This document shows, piece after piece, positions 17,813-27,693 of a DNA stretch of 64,000 nucleotides. This stretch comes from Lachnospiraceae bacterium (GTDB taxonomy: Bacteria; Bacillota_A; Clostridia; Lachnospirales; Lachnospiraceae). Positions within the stretch are counted from its first letter, which is position 1; each line of letters begins with the position of its first letter. Position numbers and translations under genes: made by a program. The notes under the pieces are model-generated. The model was not told where the DNA came from, did not search any database, and saw only the letters and a list, made by a program, of their open reading frames with translations. The stretch covers positions 4,385-68,384 of the forward strand of contig JAETQR010000023.1 of assembly GCA_021770615.1 (NCBI GenBank), read 5' to 3'.

Positions 17813-18484
17813 ATGGATCGATTTTTTAATTCAGATAATGTAGTGATGAGAGTGTTATCAAAGATATTTGATATCGGCTGGCTTAGTATTATTTATGTGA
17901 TATTCTGCCTGCCGGTCGTGACATTTGGAGCAGCGACGACGTCGCTTTATTATGTGAGTGCGAAGGTGCTGCGGCATGACAGGAGTTATGTGTGGACAGA
18001 ATTTTGGAGAAGCTTCAAACAGAATTTTGTGCAGTCTACGATCATGTGGATCATAACAGCGGTTGTGTATGCTCTTTTGTATTTTAATATTAGTTTTGTA
18101 AATAGTTCTGAATCAGGAACGAGTGGCTATCTGGTGGGGGCATATCTTGCGCTTGGATTGATCGTGTCATGTGTTATTTCGTATGCGTTCTGTGTTCTTT
18201 CGAGATTTGATATGAAGATCACAAAAATTTTCCGTTTTTCACTTTATCTGGCGTTCCGGCATTTTGTCCATACACTGATCCTTCTGGTGATATTATTTGC
18301 GGCAGGCGCAGGTATTTATGTGGGATTTGTCGCGCAGGTTCCGATCCTGCTCATGTTTGTCCCGGGAATCGCATCGTTTCTTTATACGTTCCCGATGGAG
18401 CATCTTTTGAAAAAATATACACCGAAGTCAGAGAAAAAGTATACGGAAGACGGCGAGGAGATCGTCGAGTGGTATGAAGAATAA
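17813..18484 (+). CDS. DUF624 (YesL-like) membrane protein
   Basis: 223 residues with about five to six hydrophobic segments. The N-terminus MDRFFNSDNVVMRVLSKIFD and the stretch LPVVTFGAATTSLYYVSAKV are the YesL/DUF624 signature. In other Firmicutes YesL-type genes accompany polysaccharide uptake systems; here the neighbours are DUF1015 and glgB. The start at 17813 is supported by GGGAGGAAAA; an earlier in-frame start would overlap DUF1015. Function is unknown. Confidence 0.82.
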   Translation: MDRFFNSDNVVMRVLSKIFDIGWLSIIYVIFCLPVVTFGAATTSLYYVSAKVLRHDRSYVWTEFWRSFKQNFVQSTIMWIITAVVYALLYFNISFVNSSESGTSGYLVGAYLALGLIVSCVISYAFCVLSRFDMKITKIFRFSLYLAFRHFVHTLILLVILFAAGAGIYVGFVAQVPILLMFVPGIASFLYTFPMEHLLKKYTPKSEKKYTEDGEEIVEWYEE

Positions 18485-18568
18485 GGCGGGTCTGGTGATA
18501 TGATATCCGGCTGGTTTCCAAATGAGCGAAGAGCGAAGCCCGGAGCGAATGAAGAAAGGATTGATAAT

Positions 18569-20890
18569 ATGGCAAAAAAATTAGAAGATTACATGGATTG
18601 GCCGAGGATCGAGGATTTGGAATATGCAGAATGCAGCAGACCAAGAGAGGTACTTGGACCGCTTGAAATAGATGGAGATATTCTGGTTCGTTGTTTTTTC
18701 CCGGACGCAGTAAAGGTATCTGTCAAAATAAAGGGGACGTCCCGGAGCGTGCGGATGAAAAAAATGGACGAGGCGGGATATTTTGCGGCGTTTCTTGGCT
18801 GTAAAAAAATTCCGGAATATACATATCATGTAGAATATGAGGATTCTGTGATGGACACATGCGATGTCTATGCCATTGATGATTTTGTGGATCCCATGGA
18901 TGGAGTGATGTTTGAGAATGGGACACACGATACGGTCTATGAGAAGCTGGGAGCGCATATTGGGAAAGCATGCGGCTTTAAGGGGACGTATTTTTCTGTG
19001 TGGGCGCCAAATGCAGTTTCGGTCAGTGTCGTGGGAGACTTTAATGAGTGGGATGGAAGAAGAAATCCGATGAAACGTCTGGATACCGGGATTTTTGAGT
19101 TGTTTGTGCCCGGTGTGGCAGAGGGAGATCTTTATAAATATGAAGTACACGGCGCGGATGGGAAGATCGTGCTAAAATCAGACCCCTATGGATATTTCTG
19201 TGAAAAGCGCCCTGCCAATGCGAGTGTTGTATGGGATATTACAAATTATAGCTGGGGAGATGAAAAGTGGCTGAAAGAGCGGAGCCGGAAGAAACTGGAC
19301 AGCGAGCCGGTCATTATTTATGAGTTTCATCCGGGATCGTTTCAAAAGCCGGAAGTCCGGGGAGATGAGGAAGAAGACAGCTGCTTTTATAATTTCAGGG
19401 AACTTGCCCCTATGGTAAGTGACTATTGTAAACAGATGGGATACACACATGTGGAATTGATGCCGGTGATGGAGCATCCGTATGATGGTTCGTGGGGGTA
19501 TCAGGTAACGGGATATTATGCTCCGACTTCCCGCTATGGGACGCCGGATGATTTTATGTATTTTGTCGATGTGCTGCATCAGAATGGGATCGGAGTTTTT
19601 CTTGACTGGGTGCCGGCGCATTTTCCGAAAGATGAACATGGTCTGGCAAGGTTCGACGGAACCTGTCTGTATGAACACTTTGATCCGAGACAGGGAGAGC
19701 ATCCTCACTGGGGGACGCTCATTTACAATTATGGACGTCCTCAGGTGGTAAATTTTCTGATTGCAAACGCCCTGTTCTGGCTTGAGAAATATCATGTGGA
19801 TGGTCTCCGGCTGGATGCGGTAGCGTCGATGCTCTATCTGGATTACGGAAAACAGGATGGAGAATGGGTGGCAAATATATATGGTGGGAATGAAAATCTG
19901 GAAGCGGTCGAGTTTTTAAAACAGCTGAATAAAAAAATAAAGTCCCGCAAAGACGGAACGGTAACGATTGCAGAAGAATCGACAGCGTGGCCGATGATCA
20001 CGGGACGGATCGATGACGGCGGCCTCGGATTTGATTTTAAATGGAACATGGGATGGATGAATGATTATCTTGAATATATACGGACGGATCCACTGTTTCG
20101 CAAAGGGCGTCACGGGATGCTTACGTTTAGCATGGTCTATAATTATTCCGAAAATTTTGTGCTTGTATTTTCCCATGACGAGGTGGTACATGGAAAGGGT
20201 TCGATGTACGGAAAGATGCCGGGCACTCCCGAGCAGAAAATGGCGGAATTGAGACTTACGTATGGTTATATGGCAGCTCATCCCGGGAAAAAACTTCTTT
20301 TTATGGGACAGGAATTTGGGCAGGAAAGAGAGTGGAGTGAGAAGAGAAGTCTTGACTGGAATCTTTTAGAGGGACAGACGGCGGCGGAGAGCAATTCCGG
20401 AGAGATCATTTCCATCAAATCCAGGCACTCGCTCCTGAAGGATTATGTGGCAGCACTCTGGAAATTTTATAAGGAGCATCCGGCTCTTTATGCGGATGAT
20501 TACAGACCCGAAGGCTTCCGTTGGATCAGCATGCTCGATGCAGATCACAGTGTGATCGCTTTCCTGCGGATGCATGGGGAAGAGATTTTGTTAGTTGTAT
20601 GTAACTTCACACCGGTCACTTATGAAAACTTCCGCCTGGGAGTACCATTTTCAGGAAAATATAAGGAAATATTCAACAGCGACAGTATAGCCTTTGGAGG
20701 AAAGGGAAACAGTAATCCAAGACTGAAACAGTCGAAAGCAGTAAAACATGATGGGATGGAGCAGTCCATCGAATTTTTGCTGGCGCCTTCAGCAGTGCAG
20801 ATCTTTCGTTGTACGGAGGTAAAAAGCCAGCCGAACAAGAAAAAAAGTACCGTAAAACAAAAGGGTACGGCTTCAAAAAAGAAGGCATAA
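18569..20890 (+). CDS. glgB: 1,4-alpha-glucan branching enzyme GlgB
   Basis: Adds alpha-1,6 branches to glycogen. The 773-residue protein has an N-terminal region and a CBM48 domain (GTYFSVWAPNAVSVSVVGDFN), then a GH13 barrel. The nucleophile is D416 in DGLRLDAVASML, the acid/base E469 in IAEESTAW and the third carboxylate D537 in FSHDEVVHGKGS. The C-terminus has an unusual Lys/Ser-rich tail (KKKSTVKQKG) of about 25 residues. ATG 18569 with GAAAGGA is preferred over 18500. Works with glgA at 27.7 kb although the genes are 7 kb apart. Confidence 0.93.
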   Translation: MAKKLEDYMDWPRIEDLEYAECSRPREVLGPLEIDGDILVRCFFPDAVKVSVKIKGTSRSVRMKKMDEAGYFAAFLGCKKIPEYTYHVEYEDSVMDTCDVYAIDDFVDPMDGVMFENGTHDTVYEKLGAHIGKACGFKGTYFSVWAPNAVSVSVVGDFNEWDGRRNPMKRLDTGIFELFVPGVAEGDLYKYEVHGADGKIVLKSDPYGYFCEKRPANASVVWDITNYSWGDEKWLKERSRKKLDSEPVIIYEFHPGSFQKPEVRGDEEEDSCFYNFRELAPMVSDYCKQMGYTHVELMPVMEHPYDGSWGYQVTGYYAPTSRYGTPDDFMYFVDVLHQNGIGVFLDWVPAHFPKDEHGLARFDGTCLYEHFDPRQGEHPHWGTLIYNYGRPQVVNFLIANALFWLEKYHVDGLRLDAVASMLYLDYGKQDGEWVANIYGGNENLEAVEFLKQLNKKIKSRKDGTVTIAEESTAWPMITGRIDDGGLGFDFKWNMGWMNDYLEYIRTDPLFRKGRHGMLTFSMVYNYSENFVLVFSHDEVVHGKGSMYGKMPGTPEQKMAELRLTYGYMAAHPGKKLLFMGQEFGQEREWSEKRSLDWNLLEGQTAAESNSGEIISIKSRHSLLKDYVAALWKFYKEHPALYADDYRPEGFRWISMLDADHSVIAFLRMHGEEILLVVCNFTPVTYENFRLGVPFSGKYKEIFNSDSIAFGGKGNSNPRLKQSKAVKHDGMEQSIEFLLAPSAVQIFRCTEVKSQPNKKKSTVKQKGTASKKKA

Positions 20891-20906
20891 GGAAATGGAG
20901 GCAGAA

Positions 20907-23828
20907 ATGGATACAGTAAACGGATACCGGATCATTGTAAAACAGGAGCTGAAAGAACTGGATGCCCAGGGATATCTTCTGGAGCATGAAAAAACAAAGG
21001 CAAAAATAGTGGCGATCGAGACGGAGGATAACAATAAAGTCTTTTCCATCGGTTTTCGGACGCCGCCTAAGGATTCTACCGGTGTGGCGCATATCGTGGA
21101 GCATACCGTGTTATGCGGCTCCAAAGAATTTCCGGTGAAGGATCCGTTTATCGAATTGGCCAAGGGATCGCTCAATACGTTTTTGAATGCGATGACTTAT
21201 CCGGACAAAACGGTTTATCCGGTGGCGAGCTGCAATGAGAAGGATTTTCAGAACCTCATGCATGTGTATCTGGATGCTGTCTTTTACCCGAATATTTATA
21301 AGGAAGAAAAGATTTTCAAGCAGGAAGGCTGGCACTATGAACTGGAAGATGTAAATGGTCCGCTTAAATACAATGGGGTTGTGTTCAATGAGATGAAAGG
21401 TGTGTTTTCGTCGCCGGACCAGCTTTTGGAGAGAAAGATCCAGCAGTCCCTCTTCCCGGATACCACATATGGTTTTGAGTCCGGGGGAGACCCGGTGAAC
21501 ATACCGGATCTTACTTATAAAGAATATCTTGAGTTCCATTCAAAATATTATCATCCGTCCAACAGCTATCTCTATCTGTATGGTGATATGGATATGAAGG
21601 AAAAACTGGAATGGATCGATCAAAACTATCTGGACAGCTTTGATCATCTGGAGGTAGATTCCGAGATCAAAAGACAGAAGAGTTTTGACAAACCGGTACA
21701 GCTGGATGCCTTTTATTCACTGGCAGAGGGAGAGAGTGAACAGGACAAAACGTATTTCAGCTACAATGCGGTAGTGGGAACTTCGCTCGACAGAGAACTT
21801 TACCTTGCGTTCCAGGTGCTTAACTACGTCCTCGTGCAGGGAGTCGGGGCGCCGGTAAAACAGGCGCTCTTAGACGCCGGCATCGGCAATGAGATCACCA
21901 GTTTTTTTGAGGAGAGTATCTGTCAGCCTGTTTTTTCTATCATTGCCAAAAATGTTTCAAAGGAAAAGAAGGAAAAATTTATTTCTGTCATTCGTGAGCA
22001 GCTCACGGAGCTTGCGGAAAATGGAATCAACAGGGATTCGTTGAATGCCGGACTGAATGCGCTTGAGTTCCGTTACAGGGAGGCAGATTTCGGACAATAT
22101 CCCAAGGGGCTCATGTATGGTCTCCAGATTTTTGACAGCTGGCTCTATGATGCGGATAAACCGTTTATCCATATACGGGCCAATGATACGTTTGAGAAAT
22201 TAAGGAATCAGATCGATGCGGATTATTTTGAGTCTCTGATTCGCAAATATCTTCTGGATAATACGCACAGATCAGTCGTTTCGGTAGAGCCAAAGACAGG
22301 ACTGACAGCACAGATGGAAGAAAAAGAGGCGAAGCGGCTGGACGATCATCTGAAAACACTCTCTGACGAAGAAAAGCAGAGGCTTGTACAGGAGACGGCA
22401 GAGCTCGAAAGGTATCAGGAAGAGCCGTCCCCCAAAGAGGATCTGGCGAAGATTCCTCTTCTTTCGAGAGAGGACATCGGAAAGAAAGCGCTTGGATTTT
22501 CCAATAGAAAGAAGCAGGTGGACGGCTGCCGGGTCATTCATCATGATTATTTCACAAATGGGATCAATTATATCAGCATTTCCTTTGATATAAAACCGCT
22601 TTTGGATGAGTATGCCCCTTATATCAGCCTTCTGGCAAATGTGCTCGGCAGTGTGGATACCGATCTTCACGATAAACTCGCCTTCTCCAATGAGGTGCTG
22701 CAGAATGCGGGGGATCTGTTGTTTGGGCCGAGGATTTTCCAGAACCGTCAGAACAGGGATTATTTTGAGGCATATTTTTCAGTGACGACAAAGGTATTTA
22801 CTGATAAGACAGAAAAGATACTGGAGCTGGTAGATGAAGCGATCACGCATTCTCATCTGGAGGATGAAAAACGCCTGAAGGAGATCATCGGAGAGCAGAA
22901 ATCGGCGTTATTGATGCGTCTTTTGTCGGCCGGACACAGCACGGCGGTGAGCCGCGCCATGGCATATTTGTCGAAAACGTCGAAATACGATGAGGCATTC
23001 AGCGGTATTTCGTATTACCGTTTTCTGAAAGAGCTGGATGAAAATTTTGACAGTCAGAAAGAAAACCTGACCGGGATATTGCGGATGCTCGTGAAAAAGA
23101 TATTTGTAAAAGAAAATATGCTGGCGGGCATCACATGTGCGGATAAAGATTATGAAACATTTGAAAAGGCATTTTCGCGTTTTGCTGCCACTGTGTCCGA
23201 AGGACAGGGACAGGAGGAGTGGATCCGTCCCGGGATCCGCTGCCAGGATGTAAAAGAAAATGAAGGCTTTAAAACAGCGGGGCAGATACAGTATGTAGCG
23301 AGAGTTGGCAATTATTTAAACAGGGGTATTCCTTATCATGGTGTATATAAAGTGATCAAATCGGCGCTCAGTTATGGTTATCTCTGGAATGAAGTCCGGG
23401 TAAAGGGCGGTGCATACGGCGTCATGTGTGGTTTCCCGAATACCGGAGAGAGTTATTTTGTGTCTTACCGCGACCCGAAACTGGCGGAGACAAACGAGGT
23501 TTATAAAAGAGTGCCCGAAAGTCTACGTTCGTTTGAGGCAGATGAGCGGGAGATGACGAAATATATCATCGGTACGATCAGCGAAGTAGACACGCCGCTT
23601 ACGCCGAGGGCAAAGGGGACCCGTTCCATGACTGCCCTGTTGACCGGGATAACGGAAGAAGATGTGCAGAAGGAGAGAGACCAGATTCTTCGGGCGACGG
23701 TGGAAGATATAAGAAAATCGGCGGATATGGTAGAAGCTGTGTTAGCAGACGGAAAGATCTGCGTGCTTGGAAATGAAGATAAGGTGAAGGAAAACAGTGA
23801 GCTGTTTCAGGATATTGTTACGCTTTAA
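20907..23828 (+). CDS. M16C zinc metallopeptidase (PreP/Cym1-like)
   Basis: 973 residues, the usual length for a four-domain clamshell peptidase. The inverted zinc motif HIVEH is at H62-E65-H66 in STGVAHIVEHTVLCGSKEF, and the distal Glu is expected in GVVFNEMKG about 75 residues later. The second half carries GGAYGVMCGF, the substrate-binding Arg/Tyr region of the inactive lobe. There is no signal peptide, so it should degrade peptides in the cytoplasm. ATG 20907 with GGAGG is preferred over 20895. It is 16 bases after glgB. Confidence 0.92.
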   Translation: MDTVNGYRIIVKQELKELDAQGYLLEHEKTKAKIVAIETEDNNKVFSIGFRTPPKDSTGVAHIVEHTVLCGSKEFPVKDPFIELAKGSLNTFLNAMTYPDKTVYPVASCNEKDFQNLMHVYLDAVFYPNIYKEEKIFKQEGWHYELEDVNGPLKYNGVVFNEMKGVFSSPDQLLERKIQQSLFPDTTYGFESGGDPVNIPDLTYKEYLEFHSKYYHPSNSYLYLYGDMDMKEKLEWIDQNYLDSFDHLEVDSEIKRQKSFDKPVQLDAFYSLAEGESEQDKTYFSYNAVVGTSLDRELYLAFQVLNYVLVQGVGAPVKQALLDAGIGNEITSFFEESICQPVFSIIAKNVSKEKKEKFISVIREQLTELAENGINRDSLNAGLNALEFRYREADFGQYPKGLMYGLQIFDSWLYDADKPFIHIRANDTFEKLRNQIDADYFESLIRKYLLDNTHRSVVSVEPKTGLTAQMEEKEAKRLDDHLKTLSDEEKQRLVQETAELERYQEEPSPKEDLAKIPLLSREDIGKKALGFSNRKKQVDGCRVIHHDYFTNGINYISISFDIKPLLDEYAPYISLLANVLGSVDTDLHDKLAFSNEVLQNAGDLLFGPRIFQNRQNRDYFEAYFSVTTKVFTDKTEKILELVDEAITHSHLEDEKRLKEIIGEQKSALLMRLLSAGHSTAVSRAMAYLSKTSKYDEAFSGISYYRFLKELDENFDSQKENLTGILRMLVKKIFVKENMLAGITCADKDYETFEKAFSRFAATVSEGQGQEEWIRPGIRCQDVKENEGFKTAGQIQYVARVGNYLNRGIPYHGVYKVIKSALSYGYLWNEVRVKGGAYGVMCGFPNTGESYFVSYRDPKLAETNEVYKRVPESLRSFEADEREMTKYIIGTISEVDTPLTPRAKGTRSMTALLTGITEEDVQKERDQILRATVEDIRKSADMVEAVLADGKICVLGNEDKVKENSELFQDIVTL

Positions 23829-23865
23829 GTATTGGTTCTTTACTGCGCGCGGATAGGAGATAAGT

Positions 23866-24792
23866 ATGGAAGAATTACAAAAAGAGGAAGAATATAAATC
23901 GGGATTTGTTTCGTTAGTGGGGCGTCCCAATGTGGGGAAATCGACTCTTATGAACCGGATCATCGGGCAGAAGATCGCGATTACAAGCAACCGGCCGCAG
24001 ACGACCAGGAACCGGATCCAGACCGTATATCACGATGCCAGGGGGCAGATCGTATTTTTGGATACCCCGGGAATCCATAAAGCGAAAAATAAGCTGGGGG
24101 AATATATGGTCAATGTGGCAGAGAGGACTTTTCGTGAGGTGGATATGATCTTATGGATCGTAGAGTCGACCACTTTTATCGGAAAAGGTGAGCGTCATAT
24201 TGCAGAGCAGTTAAAAAAGGCAGATATCCCTGTTATTCTTGTCATGAACAAGATCGACACGGTGAAGAAGGAGGAACTGCTGGCCTGTATTGCGGCTTAC
24301 AAAGAGATTTTGGAATTTAGTGAGATCGTGCCGGTGTCAGCAAGGACAGGGGAGAGCGTAGATCATCTTGTAGATGTCATGTTTGGCTATCTGGAAGCGG
24401 GACCTCAGTTTTATGACGACGATACGGTGACAGACCAGCCGGAGAGACAGATCGTGGCGGAACTTATAAGGGAAAAGGCACTGCGTCTTTTGTCCGATGA
24501 GATCCCGCATGGGATCGCTGTATCGATCGACCAGATGAAGATTCGCAAGAATAAGAAAAATATATATGATATTGATGCCACGATCGTCTGTGAGCGGGAT
24601 TCCCATAAAGGCATCGTGATCGGAAAACAGGGACAGATGCTGAAAAAAATCGGGACACAGGCGAGAATAGAGATTGAAGAATTTCTCCAGAAGAAGGTTA
24701 ACTTAAAGCTCTGGGTGAAGGTAAAAAAGGATTGGCGTGACAGTGACTTTTTATTGAAAAATTTTGGATACAATAAAAACGCAGACGAATAG
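23866..24792 (+). CDS. era: GTPase Era
   Basis: 308-residue GTPase that binds 16S rRNA and checks small-subunit assembly. G1 is GRPNVGKST, G3 DTPGIHK, G4 NKID. The C-terminal KH domain has GIVIGKQGQMLKKIG. A GGAGATAAGT ribosome site precedes ATG. It is followed by yqzL and recO, the same order as in Bacillus. Confidence 0.97.
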   Translation: MEELQKEEEYKSGFVSLVGRPNVGKSTLMNRIIGQKIAITSNRPQTTRNRIQTVYHDARGQIVFLDTPGIHKAKNKLGEYMVNVAERTFREVDMILWIVESTTFIGKGERHIAEQLKKADIPVILVMNKIDTVKKEELLACIAAYKEILEFSEIVPVSARTGESVDHLVDVMFGYLEAGPQFYDDDTVTDQPERQIVAELIREKALRLLSDEIPHGIAVSIDQMKIRKNKKNIYDIDATIVCERDSHKGIVIGKQGQMLKKIGTQARIEIEEFLQKKVNLKLWVKVKKDWRDSDFLLKNFGYNKNADE

Positions 24793-24909
24793 GTTGAAAT
24801 AATCTGGCAGAATGTTCTAGTATAGCGGTATTCGATTGTGGAGAATCTAGTAGTAGAGACCGAAAGCGCAAAGGATTGTGTCGGCGAATAAACTACGGAG
24901 GAGAACAAG

Positions 24910-25107
24910 ATGCAGAGCGATTACTGGAATGATTTTACAAAGAGCGGGAAAGTATCCGATTACTTAAAGTATGTAGATTCTGCAAGGAATACAGCAGATG
25001 GAACAGGAGAATGTTCTGGAACAGGCGGACAGTCTTATGGTATGGAGTCGGTGAAATATGCAGGAAAAAGTGACTGGAATGGTGCTGTCGGGCACACCGG
25101 TTGGTGA
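24910..25107 (+). CDS. yqzL: YqzL-like small protein
   Basis: 65 residues with the N-terminal pattern YWNDFTKSGKVSDYLKYV, resembling the WNxFxxTGxxxxYL core of the YqzL family. In Bacillus yqzL also sits between era and recO. The C-terminal 40 residues are Gly/Ser-rich and longer than in Bacillus. A GGAGGAGAACAAG ribosome site gives a good start. It overlaps the start of recO by 50 bases, suggesting translational coupling. Function unknown. Confidence 0.7.
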   Translation: MQSDYWNDFTKSGKVSDYLKYVDSARNTADGTGECSGTGGQSYGMESVKYAGKSDWNGAVGHTGW

Positions 25108-25813
25108 ATATGATAAAAGGCTTGTGATACTCACACGGGAACGGGGAAAGATCGCTGCTTTTGCAAGAGGTGCAAGAAGACCGAAAAGTCCCCTTCTGGC
25201 AGCGTGCGAACCATTTACATTTGGAGAGTTTCTGGTATACCGGGGCAGGGATTCTTACACAGTTTCTTCCGTCGAAGTAGGGAATTATTTTTCGGAATTG
25301 CGGGAAGAACTGGAAGATATTTATATGGGCATGTATTTTTGCGAGGTGGCAGATTTTTTTACAAGGGAGAATCTGGATGCGACAGATGTGTTAAAGCTTC
25401 TTTACCAGTCCTTACGGGCCTTGAAAGTACCGTCGCTGAACCGGAATCTGGTGAGATGTATTTATGAGTTTAAAATGATCGCGGTGAACGGGGAGGCTCC
25501 CCGTTTATTTGCGTGTATGGGGTGTGGAAAGAAAGAGGAACTTTTTTATTTTCACAGGGACGAGGCAGGGATCTTATGTGGGGATTGTTATGAAAAAACT
25601 CCTTATAAAGGAAGAGGCGCTGTAAAGATCGCAGGGACGACGACGTACATACTTCAGAGGATCATTGCCTCACCGGTGGAAAAATTATATACATTTACAG
25701 TTGCGGAAAATGTGCAGCAGGAGCTGCAGGCGGTCATAAAACATTATTTTACGTCCCGGGTGGACAAAGAATTTGCTTCCAGTGCGATATTGGAGGAATT
25801 GATGGGAAGATAG
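25058..25813 (+). CDS. recO: DNA repair protein RecO
   Basis: Recombination mediator that helps load RecA with RecF/RecR. The 251-residue protein has an N-terminal OB fold (GMVLSGTPVGEYDKRLVILT) and a zinc site CMGCGKK ... CGDCYEK in the C-terminal helical domain. Length is typical. It overlaps yqzL. A terminator lies 76 bases after the stop. Confidence 0.94.
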   Translation: MQEKVTGMVLSGTPVGEYDKRLVILTRERGKIAAFARGARRPKSPLLAACEPFTFGEFLVYRGRDSYTVSSVEVGNYFSELREELEDIYMGMYFCEVADFFTRENLDATDVLKLLYQSLRALKVPSLNRNLVRCIYEFKMIAVNGEAPRLFACMGCGKKEELFYFHRDEAGILCGDCYEKTPYKGRGAVKIAGTTTYILQRIIASPVEKLYTFTVAENVQQELQAVIKHYFTSRVDKEFASSAILEELMGR

Positions 25814-25889
25814 CATGGAGAAAAAGTCATTTTTCTAATGCGCCCGGCAATATGAACAAAAAGGAATTGTTCACTAATAGTATAATCTT

Positions 25890-25919
25890 GGTGCGCGATT
25901 TTCAGCCGCACCTTTTTTT
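25890..25919 (+). terminator. Rho-independent terminator after recO
   Basis: GGTGCG at 25890-25895 pairs with CGCACC at 25907-25912 and is followed by seven T. A TATAAT at 25881-25886 lies just before it, but no suitable -35 is seen. Confidence 0.8.
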
Positions 25920-25974
25920 CACGAAATGACAAAAATTTCATATGATGAGATATAGCAATATCAGGGGGCAGTGT

Positions 25975-26748
25975 ATGAGCAATATTTTGTCATTTCACGA
26001 TATATCTTACTCCTACCACAGTGTATACGGGGAAACCCTGGCCATTGACAACCTGAGTTTTGATGTGAAGGAGGGGGAGTTTCTGGCTGTTGTAGGCCCG
26101 AGCGGATGTGGCAAGTCCACACTCCTCTCTGTGATCGCAGGACTGATCGAGCCGGATTCCGGCAGGGTTCTCATTGAAAATACAGAGCGTGAAAAATCCG
26201 GTATCCAGATTGGATATATGTTGCAGAGAGATCATCTTCTGGAGTGGAAAAATACGTATCAGAATGCGGCCCTTGGGCTCTCAGTACAAAAGGGAAAATG
26301 CAGTGAAGACAAAATAATGCTTTTAAATCATTTATTACAGACATACGGTCTCATATCTTTTGAGAAATCAAGGCCCTCCGAATTGTCCGGTGGCATGAGG
26401 CAGCGGGTTGCGCTGATCCGGACTCTTTTGATGGAGCCGGATCTGCTTTTATTGGATGAGCCCTTTTCCGCGCTGGATTATCAGACGAGGCTCGAGGTAT
26501 CTGACGATATCTGGAAGATCATAAAAAAGGAAAAGAAAACAGCGATCCTTATTACCCATGACATATCTGAAGCAATCAGTATGGGGGACCGGGTCATTGT
26601 TCTTTCTGAACGGCCGGCCAGATTGAAAAAAGATATTCGGATCGATCTGACATTTGAGGGAGAAATATCACCATTTAAGGCGAGAAGCACACCTGAATTT
26701 CAAACTTATTTTAATGAAATATGGGAGGAACTCAATGGTGGAAAATAA
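25975..26748 (+). CDS. ABC transporter ATPase (SsuB/TauB-like)
   Basis: 257 residues. Walker A GPSGCGKST, signature LSGGMRQR, Walker B LLLLDEPFSALD and the His switch in ILITHDISEA are complete. It resembles nitrate/sulfonate/taurine or pyrimidine-precursor importers. The start at 25975 follows GGGGGCAGTGT; an in-frame upstream codon at 25942 lacks a ribosome site. The permease gene overlaps by 14 bases. No substrate-binding protein is adjacent, so the substrate cannot be inferred. Confidence 0.9.
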   Translation: MSNILSFHDISYSYHSVYGETLAIDNLSFDVKEGEFLAVVGPSGCGKSTLLSVIAGLIEPDSGRVLIENTEREKSGIQIGYMLQRDHLLEWKNTYQNAALGLSVQKGKCSEDKIMLLNHLLQTYGLISFEKSRPSELSGGMRQRVALIRTLLMEPDLLLLDEPFSALDYQTRLEVSDDIWKIIKKEKKTAILITHDISEAISMGDRVIVLSERPARLKKDIRIDLTFEGEISPFKARSTPEFQTYFNEIWEELNGGK

Positions 26749-27568
26749 AATATCCATACGGAAATTAAAACAGAGTCTCACAAAGGATATTTCAGAAAAA
26801 CAGCGCGAATTTATTACCGGCTGTATCCGCCAGAAGCGAAAAGTAAGAGTACTTCAGATCAGTATTTTTTTGTTATTTATCATCGTCTGGGAAACAGCCA
26901 CCCGGTTTGATATTATTGATCCGTTTGTATTCAGTAGTCCATCAAGGATGCTTGAGTGCTTTGTGGCTCTCTCTGCGGACGGAAGTATTTATTACCACAT
27001 CGGGGTGACGCTGTTTGAGACATTTTTAAGCTTTCTTCTCATTATGTTTTTTGGTATTTTTATTGCGGTTCTGCTCTGGTGGAATACGACGGTTGCGAAA
27101 GTGTGCGAACCGTATCTGGTCGTTTTAAACAGCCTTCCGAAAACAGCTCTCGCACCGGTATTTATCGTCTGGCTTGGAAATAATATGAAGACGATCATCG
27201 TGGCGGCTGTTTCGGTAGCGGTTTTCGGAAGCATCATTACCCTTTATACAGCATTTTGTTCTGTGGAGGAGGAAAAGGTTAAATTGATCCGCACACTCGG
27301 CGGAAGCCGGATCGATATTTTAAAATATATCGTACTCCCGGGAAATGCCCATACGATCGTGAGCAATATGAAAGTAAATATCGGCCTGTCTCTGGTTGGT
27401 GTTATCATCGGAGAGTTTCTTGCAGCAAATGCCGGGCTTGGTTATCTGATCGTCTATGGAAGTCAGGTATTTAAACTGGACTATGTCATATTGAGTATCG
27501 TCATATTATGTATTGTGGCCACGGGATTATATAAAGGCCTCGAGGCGGTGGAGAAACATTTCGGTTGA
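26735..27568 (+). CDS. ABC transporter permease (SsuC/TauC-like)
   Basis: 277 residues with about six membrane segments, starting after a 45-residue basic N-terminal tail. The cytoplasmic coupling loop carries EEEKVKLIRTLGGSRIDIL, an EAA-type motif. It belongs to the binding-protein-dependent permease family. GGGAGGAACTCA precedes the ATG, inside the end of the ATPase gene, showing translational coupling. It probably needs a binding protein encoded elsewhere. Confidence 0.9.
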   Translation: MVENKISIRKLKQSLTKDISEKQREFITGCIRQKRKVRVLQISIFLLFIIVWETATRFDIIDPFVFSSPSRMLECFVALSADGSIYYHIGVTLFETFLSFLLIMFFGIFIAVLLWWNTTVAKVCEPYLVVLNSLPKTALAPVFIVWLGNNMKTIIVAAVSVAVFGSIITLYTAFCSVEEEKVKLIRTLGGSRIDILKYIVLPGNAHTIVSNMKVNIGLSLVGVIIGEFLAANAGLGYLIVYGSQVFKLDYVILSIVILCIVATGLYKGLEAVEKHFG

Positions 27569-27615
27569 CGTGGCGGTATTGTTTTGCATTTAGAGCGAAA
27601 TAATGAAAAAAGTGC

Positions 27616-27644
27616 TTTTCTATCCCCTCCAAATAGTGTATACT
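27616..27644 (+). promoter_or_regulatory. Probable promoter of glgA
   Basis: TTTTCT at 27616-27621 and TATACT at 27639-27644 with a 17-base spacer. A second -10-like TATAAT overlaps at 27644-27649. The -35 is weak. Confidence 0.4.
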
Positions 27645-27693
27645 ATAATCATATAATTACTTATGGGATACGATGTGAAATGGAGGGAAAGAC

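Noticed and set aside
25881..25919. Promoter-attenuator reading of TATAAT followed at once by a hairpin and T-run
   Set aside because: No -35 box lies 16-18 bases upstream of TATAAT; the hairpin is better read as the recO terminator.
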